Shown here: positions 6,759-15,158 of the stretch, piece by piece
Position numbering within the stretch: position 1 is the first letter of the stretch
How the letters are laid out: the number at the start of each line of letters is the position of its first letter
NCBI GenBank assembly: GCA_964489425.1
Contig: CAZAYP010000090.1
Span: 1-18,483, forward strand
Origin: CAZAYP01 sp964489425 [NCBI: uncultured Verrucomicrobiota bacterium]
Lineage (GTDB): Bacteria > Verrucomicrobiota > Kiritimatiellia > RZYC01
Direction of reading: 5' to 3'
Length of the DNA: 18,483 nt
Made by a program: the position numbers and the translations under genes
Notes under the pieces: model-generated
What the model was told of the DNA's origin: nothing
What the model saw: the letters and a program-made list of their open reading frames with translations, nothing else
Databases searched by the model: none

Positions 6759-9700
6759 TCACTCTGCCTCGATTCGAAAATAGGCGGGATCCTGCACCGT
6801 CATCACCTGCCCGGTGAACAGGTTGACGCCGCCGGGCGCCGCGCCCAGGCCGTTGGCCAGCGGGGCGAACTCCGAGAGCAGGTTGGTGGTCCAATACACC
6901 GAATACGTACGGTTGGGCGCGGAGGGCCACTGCAGCACGGGGCGGCCGAGGCGATCCATGGCGAGGCGACTCAGCATGAACGCCGCGAGCCGGTTGGTCG
7001 GGTCAGAGCCCACGCGGCATTCCGCGCCGTTGCTGTAGCCGTCGCCGTCGCTATCCTGCGCGGCCGTGGCATTGGTGGGCCCGCCGAAATGGCGGCTTTC
7101 CCAGTCATCCGGCAGGCCGTCGCCGTCCGCGTCCGCCACCTTCAGCTCGAACACGCCCTGGACCGGCGTGGCGGCGTCGCCGCCAAGGTCTTCGGCAAAA
7201 TACGTGACCGTGTACCGGCCGGTCCAGGTCAAGCCGTCGCACGCGCCGGCGTGGCGGTTGTTGGGCGCATCCCAGCCCAGGGGCACCCGCTCCAGGCCAT
7301 CGTCGCCGGTGCAGTACGGGGCGGCCACCGCGCACCAGACGTTGGTTACGCCGTCCATGTCGGTCACCCCGGCGGCCCACACCTGCGCGGTGGCGCCGGT
7401 GTACACGGCGTGGTCCTGCACCGCGCCGATCACCGGGGCATCGCCGCCGGTCATGTACGCGTTGCCGATATAGCGGGTATCCGCCAGCGCGCCATCGGCA
7501 TCCTTCTCGTTGGGCGTTCCGTTGCCGTTGTCGTCCAGGCAGGCCGTGTGCCGCAGGGGGCGGAGGATGGCCGCGGCCTGGTCGAACGCCGCGCCCACGG
7601 TCGCGCCATTGAACACCCGGCTCCAAAACGCGTAGCTGAAGCTCATCCGGCCGTCCATGCTCCACAGGTTGGGCCGATCCTGCAGGGTGCTGGCCATGAC
7701 GATCCGCTCCCCACCCGCCGGCGGCGCCAGGCTCCCGAGAAACGCGCCCGCGCCCTCGAATTCCAGCACCACGATCGCCAGGTGGGCGCCGCCGGCCTGG
7801 TAGGCGTTCAGCCACGCGGCCAGCTCGGGCGCGGCCAGGGTCTCGTCGGCCCCGAGCCGGAACGCGCCGCCGTCCATCCCGCCCATGAGACAGATGGTGG
7901 CCTTGTCGCTGCCCGCGAGCCCGTTGGTGAAGGCCGCGGCCAGGGCCGCCCGGGTGCAAGGGCCGGAGGCGTCGTTGATTCCGTCGCGATCAAGATCCAG
8001 CGTGCCGTCGCGCGCCAGGCACAGGATGTTGGAGCGCGCCACCTGCCGCGCCTGGAGCGTTTCCCAGGCGCGCCAACCGATATACTCCTGCATCTGCCGG
8101 CGGACGGCGTTGGTTTCGGATCCCAGCACCAGCAGGGCGCGCTCGTCGTAGCCGCTCTGCGTCACGTAGCCCTGGCGCGGCAGGGAGAGGCTGCCCCACA
8201 CGTCGCGCGCATAGTAGGCCACCTTGTAGGTACCGTTGGCGCTGAACCCGTCGTGCGCGCCTTCGTAGCGCCGCGTCTGGCCGGACCGCGGCAGATCCAC
8301 GGCGGGCACGTCCAGCACCGGGTTGCCGGGATCGGGCTGGTAGCCCGGCGCGAGCACGAGGCACCACACGCGCTCGATCGCGTGGGCACCGCTCACCGGG
8401 TCGGCCCAGAGCTGCGCCGCGCTGGCGCCGGACAGGGCCTGGTGTCCGCAGACCGCGCCGATCGCCGGGATGTCGCGACCCATCACCAGCCCGGCCCCGG
8501 CGTGCACGCCCACGCCGCTGCCACCGTAGAGCCCGGCCTGCTGGTACCCGGCCATGGCGTCCCGCGCCAGGCCAAAACTGTCGGCCAGGTCCAGGCCCAG
8601 CAACAGGCCGCTGAACAGGGCATCCGAAAAGCTCACCAGCCCGCCGGCCATGAAGTAGGTGACCTCGTTGGTCGCGCAGGCGGCCAGCACGGTGCGCCGC
8701 GCAACGCCGGTGTAGCTCAACGCCTCGGCCATCACGCCGGCATTGCAGAAATCCAGCACGAGCGTGACGTCCGCCTGGTACGTGTCCTGGAATTGGTCGA
8801 GCCACTGGTCCAGATGGGTGCCGCTCAGCTCCTCGCCTTCCTGCAGGTAAAACCGGCCGTCGCCGCTGCCGGCGCGGCCATGGTCCACCATGTAGACAAA
8901 CAGTTCGTCCGCGCCGTTCGCCCAGTTGGTGAACGTGAGGCACACGTTGGTCCAGGTGGACGCCAGGTCAATGTCGTCCAGTTCGCCGTTGCCGTCCTCA
9001 TCCTGGTGGGGATCGGGGCTGAGATACTGCAGCGTCGTCCGGGGGAACCCCAGGTACCTCAGGGAGTTGTAGGCGAAGCCGGCGAGGTAATCCGTCACCG
9101 GCCAGAGCGGGTCCTGGGCGCTTTTGCGGCCGGCCAGCACCACGGCGCGCTGGTCGCGCCCGGCGTTGGCGGCCAGCACGTTCACGTGGGCCCACCCGTA
9201 GCGGCTGCCGGCCGCGGCCTCAACCACGTCCACCCCGGCCGTGGCGCCGGACAGGTACAGGCCGTTGGTGACACTCCCGCCGCTGTGATTTTGCGCGAGG
9301 CGCCACGCCACCGCGCCCGCGCCGCCATCCACCACCGCGAACTGCTGCGTCTGCCCCACCCAGACCGTGGCCAGGTTCGGGCTTACGCGCAGGTGGGCGT
9401 CCGGGTTGCGCAGGAGCATCAGTCCGCCCTCCGCGAACCCCGCCACCACGTCCGTGTCGCCGTCGCCGTCCAGGTCGCCCGCGCTCACGGCCAGGCGCCC
9501 GGCAAACCCGTCGTAGGTTCCGCCGTACACCTTGCTCATGAGCTGGAACCCGCCGTTGGTCTGCCAGAACTCCCAGATCCGGCCGCCGGCGTCCGAGGCC
9601 AGAAGGTCCGGCAGGCCGTCGCCGTTGACGTCCGCCACGGTCAAGCCCGTGCCGTTGTTGACGGCCACACCGAGGAGGTTGGCCGTGTGCTCTGGCGGCA

Positions 9701-12700
9701 CGAACGGGTTGGTGGCACAGCCGGTGTTGGTATATACCCCCACGAGCCCGTCGGGCTTGAGCACCAGCAGATCCGCCCGGTGGTCGCCGCTGACGTCAAG
9801 GAGCGCGGGCCGCACCGGCGCCACGTCCAGCGCCAGCTCGTAGCTAACGGCCGGAGCTTGCGGCGCGACGAAATTCGTGGTGGAAGAAATGATGGCAACG
9901 CTCGCCAGGTCGCCGCCCAGCACCAGGTCCGCCGCGCGGTCGCCATTCCAATCGCCCAGGCACGGGCAGGGGTTGGTGCGGCCGGCCCACGCCGCGGCCA
10001 GCGCCGCGAAGTGGCCGGTCTTGTCGTACAGGTTCATCACCGTGGGCGTGCCCCGGTTTTCATACACCGTCATCCGCCCGGTGGCCGAACCCACGAACAT
10101 GTCCAGATCGCCATCGCCGTCCCAGTCGCCGAGCGCCGGGCATGCATTGCCGCCAAAGGCGCGACCGCTGACGATGGAGAAGTCGAGATCCGCATGGAAG
10201 AAGTTGGTGGCCACGCCTTCGACGAGCAGGGATTGATCCATGTTGAAGTAATCGCGTTGCCAGAACGAAAACGAGGCGCTGCGGTTGCCTGCGAGAGTGC
10301 GGGCCATCACCTCATCGGCCAACGCCGGATGCGTGTCCAGCGCGCATTCCGCTGCCAGGTCCAACCCGTCGCCATCCGCGTCGTTCGTTCCCGCCTGCGT
10401 CAAACTTCCGGCATAATGCCATTCGTACCAATCCGCCACCCCGTCGGCGTCCGCGTCATTCGTCCTGGGCAGGTACTGCGCCACCAACTCATACCCGCGC
10501 ACCGGCTCGGCGATCGCCACGGTTACCGGATCCAGCGCCCGCCCCAGCACATCCGCCTGGCGCACGCCGTTGAGCGTCCACTGGCAGAACCGGTACCCGT
10601 TGGTCTCCCCGGACCCCGCGCGCGACACCCGGCTCGTCGGTTGCGCCGCAAAATACACCTCGCTGGTGGCCCACAAATGCCCGGGCTGCGCCTGTTCCCG
10701 GTAGCGCCACGCGGCCGGCGCGTCCGCCGTGTGCGGGTCATAGTTGCGGTAGTATTCCTCCAGCAGGTTGTATCCGTCGCTGTCCGTGTCCGCGTCCGGC
10801 GCCAGGCTGGTGGCGCCGTAATGATATAACTCGTACCAGTCCGCCACCCCGTCCGCGTCGGCGTCCTGGCTGCCTGGCAACAACTGCGCGGTTACCGTGG
10901 TGTTGTTGGTCAGCACAAACACCACTGGGTTGACCGCGCTGCCGTTAGCGTTGGTCTGCGCCGCGCCGTCGATCGCCCAGCAACAAAACCGATAGTTTCC
11001 GTACTCCAGCGCCGCGGTGCTCCCGGTCACCACGCTGCCATCCGTGAAAATCCAGCGGTTACTCACGTAGCCGGCCGGGATGCTCGCTTCGTTGAAGGTG
11101 TAATCCGCGGCGTACACGAACGAAAACGAGGCGCTGCGGTTGCCTGCAAGGGTGCGGGCCGTCACCTCGTCGGCCAGCGCCGGGTGCGTGTCCAGCGCGC
11201 ATTCCGCGGCCAGGTCCAGCCCGTCGCCATCCGCGTCGTTCGTTCCCGTTTGCGTCAGGCTTCCGGCGTAATGCCATTCGTACCAATCTGCCACCCCGTC
11301 GGCGTCCGTGTCATTCGTCCTGGGCAGATACTGCGCCACCAGCTCATACCCGCGCACGGGCTCCGCAATCGCCACCGCCACCGGGTCCAGCGCCCGCCCC
11401 AGGCTGTCCGCTTGGCGCACGCCGTTGAGCGTCCACTGGCAGAAGCGGTACCCGTTGGTCTCCCCGTACCCCGCGCGCGTCACCCGACTCGTCGGCTGCG
11501 CCGCGTAAAACACCTCGCTGGTGGCCCACAGGTGCCCCGGCCGAGCCTGTTCCCGGTAGCGCCAGGAGGCCGGCGCGTCCGCCGTGTGCGGGTCATAGTT
11601 GCGGTAGTATTCCTCCAGCAAGCTGTACCCGTCGCTGTCCGTGTCGGCGTCCGGCGCCAGGCTCGTGGCGCCGTAATGATACCACTCGTACCAGTCCGCC
11701 ACCCCGTCCGCGTCGGCGTCCTGGCCGCTTGGTAACAACTGCGCGGTTACCGTGGTGTTGTTGGTCAGCACAAACACCACTGGGTTGACCGCGCTGCCGT
11801 TAGCGTTGGTCTGCGCCGCGCCGTCGATCGCCCAGCAACAAAACCGATAGTTTCCGTACTCCAGCGCCGCGGTGCTCCCGGTCACCACGCTGCCATCCGT
11901 GAAAATCCAGCGATTGCTTACGTAGCCGGCCGGGATGCTCGCTTCGTTGAACGTGTAATCCGCGGCGTACACGAACGAAAACGAGGCGCTGCGGTTGCCT
12001 GCGAGGGCGCGGGCCGCCACCTCGTCGGCCAGCGCCGGATGCGTGTCCAGCGCGCATTCCGCTGCCAGGTCCAACCCATCGCCATCCGCGTCGTTCGTTC
12101 CCGTTTGCGTCAGGCTCCCGGCATAATGCCATTCGAACCAATCCGCCACCCCGTCGGCGTCCGTGTCATTTGTCCTGGGCAGGTACTGCGCCACCAGCTC
12201 ATACCCGCGCACCGGCTCGGTGATCGCCACGGTTACCGGGTCCAGCGCCCGCCCCAGCGCGTCCGCCTGGCGCACGCCGTTGAGCGTCCACTGGCAGAAC
12301 CGGTACCCGTTGGTCTCCCCGGACCCCGCGCGCGACACCCGGCTCGTCGGTTGCGCCGCAAAATACACCTCGCTGGTGGCCCACAAATGCCCGGGCTGCG
12401 CCTGTTCCCGGTAGCGCCACGCGGCCGGCGCGTCCGCCGTGTGCGGGTCATAGTTGCGATAATATTCCTCCAGCAGGTTGTATCCGTCGCTGTCCGTGTC
12501 CGCGTCCGCCGCCAAGCTCGTGGCGCCGTAATGATATAACTCGTACCAGTCCGCCACCCCGTCCGCGTCCGAATCGGCCGCGCCCTGGGCGTACCGGGCC
12601 GTCATAACCATGCCCTCGAGCATGAACACAGGAGCGGGATTCTGGGCGGATCCATTGGCGTTGGAATAGCGCGCGGCATATTGATCGTACCAGCCGTGAA

Positions 12701-12917
12701 ACCGCCATTCCGCCACCGTCATGGGCGCTGCCAGCGTGTTGGTCCAGGCGCTGAGCGCGGCTTCACCCAGGTTGGAGACGATGCCGGGCGGATCGCTGAA
12801 CTGGTGGAAATCGACATTCGCGGCGAGCGCCAAGCGGCTTAATAGCAGCCACGTTCCGCACCAGGAAAACCCGGCCGGCGCCCGCCGCTTGGCCAAACCC
12901 TGTGATATCCGGGGCAT
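6759..12917 (-). CDS. Giant secreted multidomain protein with tandem C13-type peptidase modules, FG-GAP and InlB/TSP3 repeats
   Basis: The product has 2052 residues with a signal peptide (about 1-33). Order: an InlB-like repeat (64-112); a 2.7-copy array of 285-residue units (115-885), each alternating calcium-binding TSP3-like DxDxDG segments with InlB-like Y-R-F-C-x-W domains; FG-GAP/VCBS repeats (about 905-1175, GDWDGDGDLD and similar); a BIG2-like domain (1176-1250); peptidase module 1 (1255-1480) with an Ig-like domain (to about 1588); the same pair again (1592-1925); and a TSP3 plus C-terminal domain (1928-2052). Module 1 has VYMVDHG (His1346) and LVLDFCNAG (Cys1391), the C13/legumain-clan dyad. 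Module 2 has CLMGGMDG and VVLEFEGAG there, so His is Gly1680 and Cys is Glu1721. It is probably a surface or extracellular binding protein with one active protease. ATG 12917 is the only start placing the signal peptide well, but its ribosome site is weak. It follows the beta-helix gene by 21 nt. Confidence 0.88.
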   Translation of the reverse strand: MPRISQGLAKRRAPAGFSWCGTWLLLSRLALAANVDFHQFSDPPGIVSNLGEAALSAWTNTLAAPMTVAEWRFHGWYDQYAARYSNANGSAQNPAPVFMLEGMVMTARYAQGAADSDADGVADWYELYHYGATSLAADADTDSDGYNLLEEYYRNYDPHTADAPAAWRYREQAQPGHLWATSEVYFAAQPTSRVSRAGSGETNGYRFCQWTLNGVRQADALGRALDPVTVAITEPVRGYELVAQYLPRTNDTDADGVADWFEWHYAGSLTQTGTNDADGDGLDLAAECALDTHPALADEVAARALAGNRSASFSFVYAADYTFNEASIPAGYVSNRWIFTDGSVVTGSTAALEYGNYRFCCWAIDGAAQTNANGSAVNPVVFVLTNNTTVTAQLLPSGQDADADGVADWYEWYHYGATSLAPDADTDSDGYSLLEEYYRNYDPHTADAPASWRYREQARPGHLWATSEVFYAAQPTSRVTRAGYGETNGYRFCQWTLNGVRQADSLGRALDPVAVAIAEPVRGYELVAQYLPRTNDTDADGVADWYEWHYAGSLTQTGTNDADGDGLDLAAECALDTHPALADEVTARTLAGNRSASFSFVYAADYTFNEASIPAGYVSNRWIFTDGSVVTGSTAALEYGNYRFCCWAIDGAAQTNANGSAVNPVVFVLTNNTTVTAQLLPGSQDADADGVADWYELYHYGATSLAPDADTDSDGYNLLEEYYRNYDPHTADAPAAWRYREQAQPGHLWATSEVYFAAQPTSRVSRAGSGETNGYRFCQWTLNGVRQADVLGRALDPVTVAIAEPVRGYELVAQYLPRTNDADADGVADWYEWHYAGSLTQAGTNDADGDGLDLAAECALDTHPALADEVMARTLAGNRSASFSFWQRDYFNMDQSLLVEGVATNFFHADLDFSIVSGRAFGGNACPALGDWDGDGDLDMFVGSATGRMTVYENRGTPTVMNLYDKTGHFAALAAAWAGRTNPCPCLGDWNGDRAADLVLGGDLASVAIISSTTNFVAPQAPAVSYELALDVAPVRPALLDVSGDHRADLLVLKPDGLVGVYTNTGCATNPFVPPEHTANLLGVAVNNGTGLTVADVNGDGLPDLLASDAGGRIWEFWQTNGGFQLMSKVYGGTYDGFAGRLAVSAGDLDGDGDTDVVAGFAEGGLMLLRNPDAHLRVSPNLATVWVGQTQQFAVVDGGAGAVAWRLAQNHSGGSVTNGLYLSGATAGVDVVEAAAGSRYGWAHVNVLAANAGRDQRAVVLAGRKSAQDPLWPVTDYLAGFAYNSLRYLGFPRTTLQYLSPDPHQDEDGNGELDDIDLASTWTNVCLTFTNWANGADELFVYMVDHGRAGSGDGRFYLQEGEELSGTHLDQWLDQFQDTYQADVTLVLDFCNAGVMAEALSYTGVARRTVLAACATNEVTYFMAGGLVSFSDALFSGLLLGLDLADSFGLARDAMAGYQQAGLYGGSGVGVHAGAGLVMGRDIPAIGAVCGHQALSGASAAQLWADPVSGAHAIERVWCLVLAPGYQPDPGNPVLDVPAVDLPRSGQTRRYEGAHDGFSANGTYKVAYYARDVWGSLSLPRQGYVTQSGYDERALLVLGSETNAVRRQMQEYIGWRAWETLQARQVARSNILCLARDGTLDLDRDGINDASGPCTRAALAAAFTNGLAGSDKATICLMGGMDGGAFRLGADETLAAPELAAWLNAYQAGGAHLAIVVLEFEGAGAFLGSLAPPAGGERIVMASTLQDRPNLWSMDGRMSFSYAFWSRVFNGATVGAAFDQAAAILRPLRHTACLDDNGNGTPNEKDADGALADTRYIGNAYMTGGDAPVIGAVQDHAVYTGATAQVWAAGVTDMDGVTNVWCAVAAPYCTGDDGLERVPLGWDAPNNRHAGACDGLTWTGRYTVTYFAEDLGGDAATPVQGVFELKVADADGDGLPDDWESRHFGGPTNATAAQDSDGDGYSNGAECRVGSDPTNRLAAFMLSRLAMDRLGRPVLQWPSAPNRTYSVYWTTNLLSEFAPLANGLGAAPGGVNLFTGQVMTVQDPAYFRIEAE
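10263..12575 (-). repeat. 855-bp in-frame tandem repeat array, about 2.7 copies
   Basis: Within the giant gene, units start near 12575, 11720 and 10865 (the DxDADGVADWY segment at residues 115, 400 and 685), exactly 855 bp or 285 codons apart. The third unit ends early, near 10263, where FG-GAP sequence begins. Long stretches are identical at DNA level: the segment after gttaccgtgg at 10891 recurs at 11746, again 855 bp away. Copies 1 and 3 are closer to each other than to copy 2: both have ELYHYG, VYFAAQP and GSGETNG, where copy 2 has EWYHYG, VFYAAQP and GYGETNG. This points to recent duplication or gene conversion and could cause assembly collapse. Confidence 0.95.
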
Positions 12918-12938
12918 ATGGTAAAACCCGCCGGGATA

Positions 12939-14951
12939 TTACTCTTCTTTGACGAAGTACCAGGCGTTGCTGGCGCCGGTTTCAATGCCGTACTCGTTCA
13001 CCTTCTTGCCCGGCCAATAGTAGGAATCCCATTGGGTGACCGTGCCCGGCGTTGTAGCCTCCTGCGCCCGCCTGATATCGTTGGTATTCGCCAGGCGGAT
13101 GCTCCCGCCAAGCTTCTCACACAGCCACAGTTTTCCAGCCTCGGTCGGAGCATCGGGGCCCGTAAATATTATCTGGCCGGCCACGCTGCCACCAACAGCG
13201 TACAGGTCCGGGCCAGCGTTGGTGGCCCAGCCCTTGCACTTGGCCCAGACGAGCGCAAGGTTGAAGGTGTTCGTGTAGGGCACGCCGACAAAGCGGCTGA
13301 TTTTCAGGGCGGCATTGGTGCCCTCGGCCGGGATTTGAACAAAGTGCAGTGGGATCGGCAGCGTGTTGCTGGGGTTGGCCCAGAGCACGATATCCACGTT
13401 CTGCGTGGAGTGGCCGATATCCGTGCCGGCATCCCAGACGAGATGGCGGGCGGTCATGGAAGACGTGGGCGCGATGTTGGCGCCATAGTTGACTTCGCTG
13501 CCTTCGGCAAAGGTGGCGAGCGGTTGGCACTGGATGTAATCCAGCGCATTGCTGACAGCGGTGCACGGAAGACAGCCGCCGCGAACTTCCACGGGTTGGT
13601 CCGGATCGCCCAGCAGGATGTAGTGGATATCGATCAGGTTGCTGCGCGGGCGGTTGGTAACCGCGATGTCCCAGATGCACGCCTGGTCGCCGTACCCATA
13701 CCAACCGTACTCGTAGGCGCCCATGTCGACGATATAATTTCCGATGCGCGGGTTGCCCTCCAGGTCCACGATGCCCACCACGTAACTATTGGTTCCCCGG
13801 TTGATGCATGGGGAGCTGGCTCGTAATTGGTAGTTGGTACCGTCGTTACTGACAAACTGTGGATCGTTGCTAATATTACCGCTGCCGCTTCCCGGCAGCG
13901 GCAGCGTGCAACTAAAAGATGAACTGCCACGTGTGTAGTTCATGCCACTAGGCGCACTGTTGAAGTAAACAATGCAGTTGTACTGTGTACTGTCGTACAC
14001 GCCGCCTCCCTCCAACCCCGCCGAATTGGAGCTTACCGTGCAGTTGTAGAGAGAGCAGTTGATTGTCGCCCCGCCATATTTCCCGGCACGATTGTTAATG
14101 AGAAGACTGTTGTTGATCGTGGCGGCAAACGCCGCACCGCCATTTTGCAGATAGCCGGAAGACCATGCCGAGGTGTTATTACAGAGAATCGAGTTGTTAA
14201 CGGTTCCAAGATATACGCAACCGCCTTGGTCCCTCGCCGTATTCCGTTGCATAGTACACTGGTTCATTGTGACGTCAAAGCCCGCGCCACCATTAATGGA
14301 TACGTTGCCGAAAAATGCGCAGTGATCCAAGGTGCTGCGCAGTGCACCACCACCACCGTCGGCTTCGTTGTTTTCAAATCGGCTATTATATATTGTCCCT
14401 CCGCAAGACCCGCCCCCGTAGAAGGCAACACATCCCGACACAATGCAGTTGCTAACAACGGCGGAAGATCCGTCGGCATAAACCCCTCCACCATAATCGT
14501 CTGGGGCAAACCCAACCACTCGCGTTGCCCCATTGGAAAACGTGAAACCCACGATGGTTGCTCCATTTGTCAAGTATACGCAGCGAACCGCGGTATCAGC
14601 CCGTGGTTTTTGCCCAGCGATAATTGTGAGTTCAGGGCCGTTTACACTCGCTACGGTTACTGGTTTATGAATTACAACCCTGTTGGTTAAAAGCGTTCCA
14701 CCGGCCGGGAACCCGGCCCGCCCCCCCGCGTTGTACACCCCGTTGGTCACCAGCACGGTGTCTCCGTCCGTGGCCGCGTCCACGGCCGACTGGATGTCCG
14801 TGGCGGCCATGGTCCAGTTGGTGAACGGCGTCGTATGCGCCCCGGACTTGGAAACATAATGGATATCCGCCCAGGCGCCTGAGGCGACAATCCACGCCAG
14901 CGCCGGCAACCATCGACCCACCGCGTGCCCGGGCCATGACCATTTTTTCAT
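12939..14951 (-). CDS. Secreted right-handed beta-helix protein with choice-of-anchor-Q-like domain
   Basis: This 670-residue protein has a signal peptide (1-28, ending ASGAWA). A beta-helix entry segment follows (IHYVSKSGAHTTPFTNW and DIQSAVDAATDGDTVLV), of the type found in polymorphic outer-membrane and adhesin-like proteins of PVC bacteria. Residues about 85-350 form short irregular helix coils rich in Asn, Gly, Ser and Cys, with repeated GGG-x-Y and NNS-[LI]-[LI] patterns. The segment DPQFVSNDGTNYQLRASSPC to VDMGAYEY (363-415) is a choice-of-anchor-Q-like module. The C-terminal part contains VNYGANIAP and RHLVWDAGTDIG, which I associate with extracellular PVC proteins. AGGAGG 8 nt before ATG 14951 makes the start secure. 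A candidate promoter lies at 15060-15090 and the giant peptidase gene follows 21 nt downstream, suggesting an operon. No catalytic residues of a polysaccharide lyase are evident, so a surface or adhesive role is inferred. Confidence 0.85.
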   Translation of the reverse strand: MKKWSWPGHAVGRWLPALAWIVASGAWADIHYVSKSGAHTTPFTNWTMAATDIQSAVDAATDGDTVLVTNGVYNAGGRAGFPAGGTLLTNRVVIHKPVTVASVNGPELTIIAGQKPRADTAVRCVYLTNGATIVGFTFSNGATRVVGFAPDDYGGGVYADGSSAVVSNCIVSGCVAFYGGGSCGGTIYNSRFENNEADGGGGALRSTLDHCAFFGNVSINGGAGFDVTMNQCTMQRNTARDQGGCVYLGTVNNSILCNNTSAWSSGYLQNGGAAFAATINNSLLINNRAGKYGGATINCSLYNCTVSSNSAGLEGGGVYDSTQYNCIVYFNSAPSGMNYTRGSSSFSCTLPLPGSGSGNISNDPQFVSNDGTNYQLRASSPCINRGTNSYVVGIVDLEGNPRIGNYIVDMGAYEYGWYGYGDQACIWDIAVTNRPRSNLIDIHYILLGDPDQPVEVRGGCLPCTAVSNALDYIQCQPLATFAEGSEVNYGANIAPTSSMTARHLVWDAGTDIGHSTQNVDIVLWANPSNTLPIPLHFVQIPAEGTNAALKISRFVGVPYTNTFNLALVWAKCKGWATNAGPDLYAVGGSVAGQIIFTGPDAPTEAGKLWLCEKLGGSIRLANTNDIRRAQEATTPGTVTQWDSYYWPGKKVNEYGIETGASNAWYFVKEE

Positions 14952-15035
14952 TTACCTGCCTCCTCTCAAACCCGGCGGGGCGGTGACACACGTTGCGCAC
15001 ATCGCTCCGCCGCGCATCACCGCCGGCGAACCGGC

Positions 15036-15067
15036 TTGTCAAAATTGTCCACAACCACATATATATA
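15036..15067 (+). promoter_or_regulatory. Candidate promoter for the 3-hydroxyisobutyrate-dehydrogenase-family gene
   Basis: TTGTCA (15036-15041, 5 of 6 to TTGACA) is followed after 18 nt by TATATA (15060-15065), about 93 nt before the ATG at 15159. The -10 overlaps the candidate minus-strand -10, so one TATATATA core may serve both directions. A DnaA-box-like TTGTCCACA lies in the spacer (15045-15053). From 14952 to 15158 I see no other feature apart from the two ribosome sites. Confidence 0.45.
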
Positions 15068-15090
15068 GGTGAGCCGTGGGCCCGGGTAAA
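15060..15090 (-). promoter_or_regulatory. Candidate promoter for the beta-helix gene
   Basis: Read on the minus strand, TTTACC (15090-15085) is separated by 17 nt from TATATA (15067-15062). The -35 matches consensus at 4 of 6 positions, and the -10 is a TA-rich hexamer in an otherwise GC-rich region. Transcription would start about 100 nt before the ATG at 14951. This rests on sequence resemblance alone. Confidence 0.4.
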
Positions 15091-15158
15091 GAAATGGCCG
15101 CCAGAATTATTTCACAAATTGAGTCATGGACCCTGGCCGCCGGCGCAGGAGAATACTA

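Noticed and set aside
6663-10829. A very long plus-strand open frame (over 1300 codons) opposite the giant gene
   Set aside because: It is antisense to a protein with clear domains and a signal peptide. Its translation is rich in His, Arg, Gly and Val without motifs, as expected for the complement of GC-rich DNA.
10263-12575. Repeat array considered as CRISPR or mobile element
   Set aside because: The repeat is in frame, 855 bp long and encodes TSP3/InlB-like domains. There are no short repeats with unique spacers and no transposase.
12460-12575. Calcium-loop DxDxDG segments considered as dockerin domains
   Set aside because: They are not paired 22-residue dockerin repeats. The DADADGVADWYE and DADTDSDGY spacing fits thrombospondin type-3-like repeats better, and no cohesin is seen.
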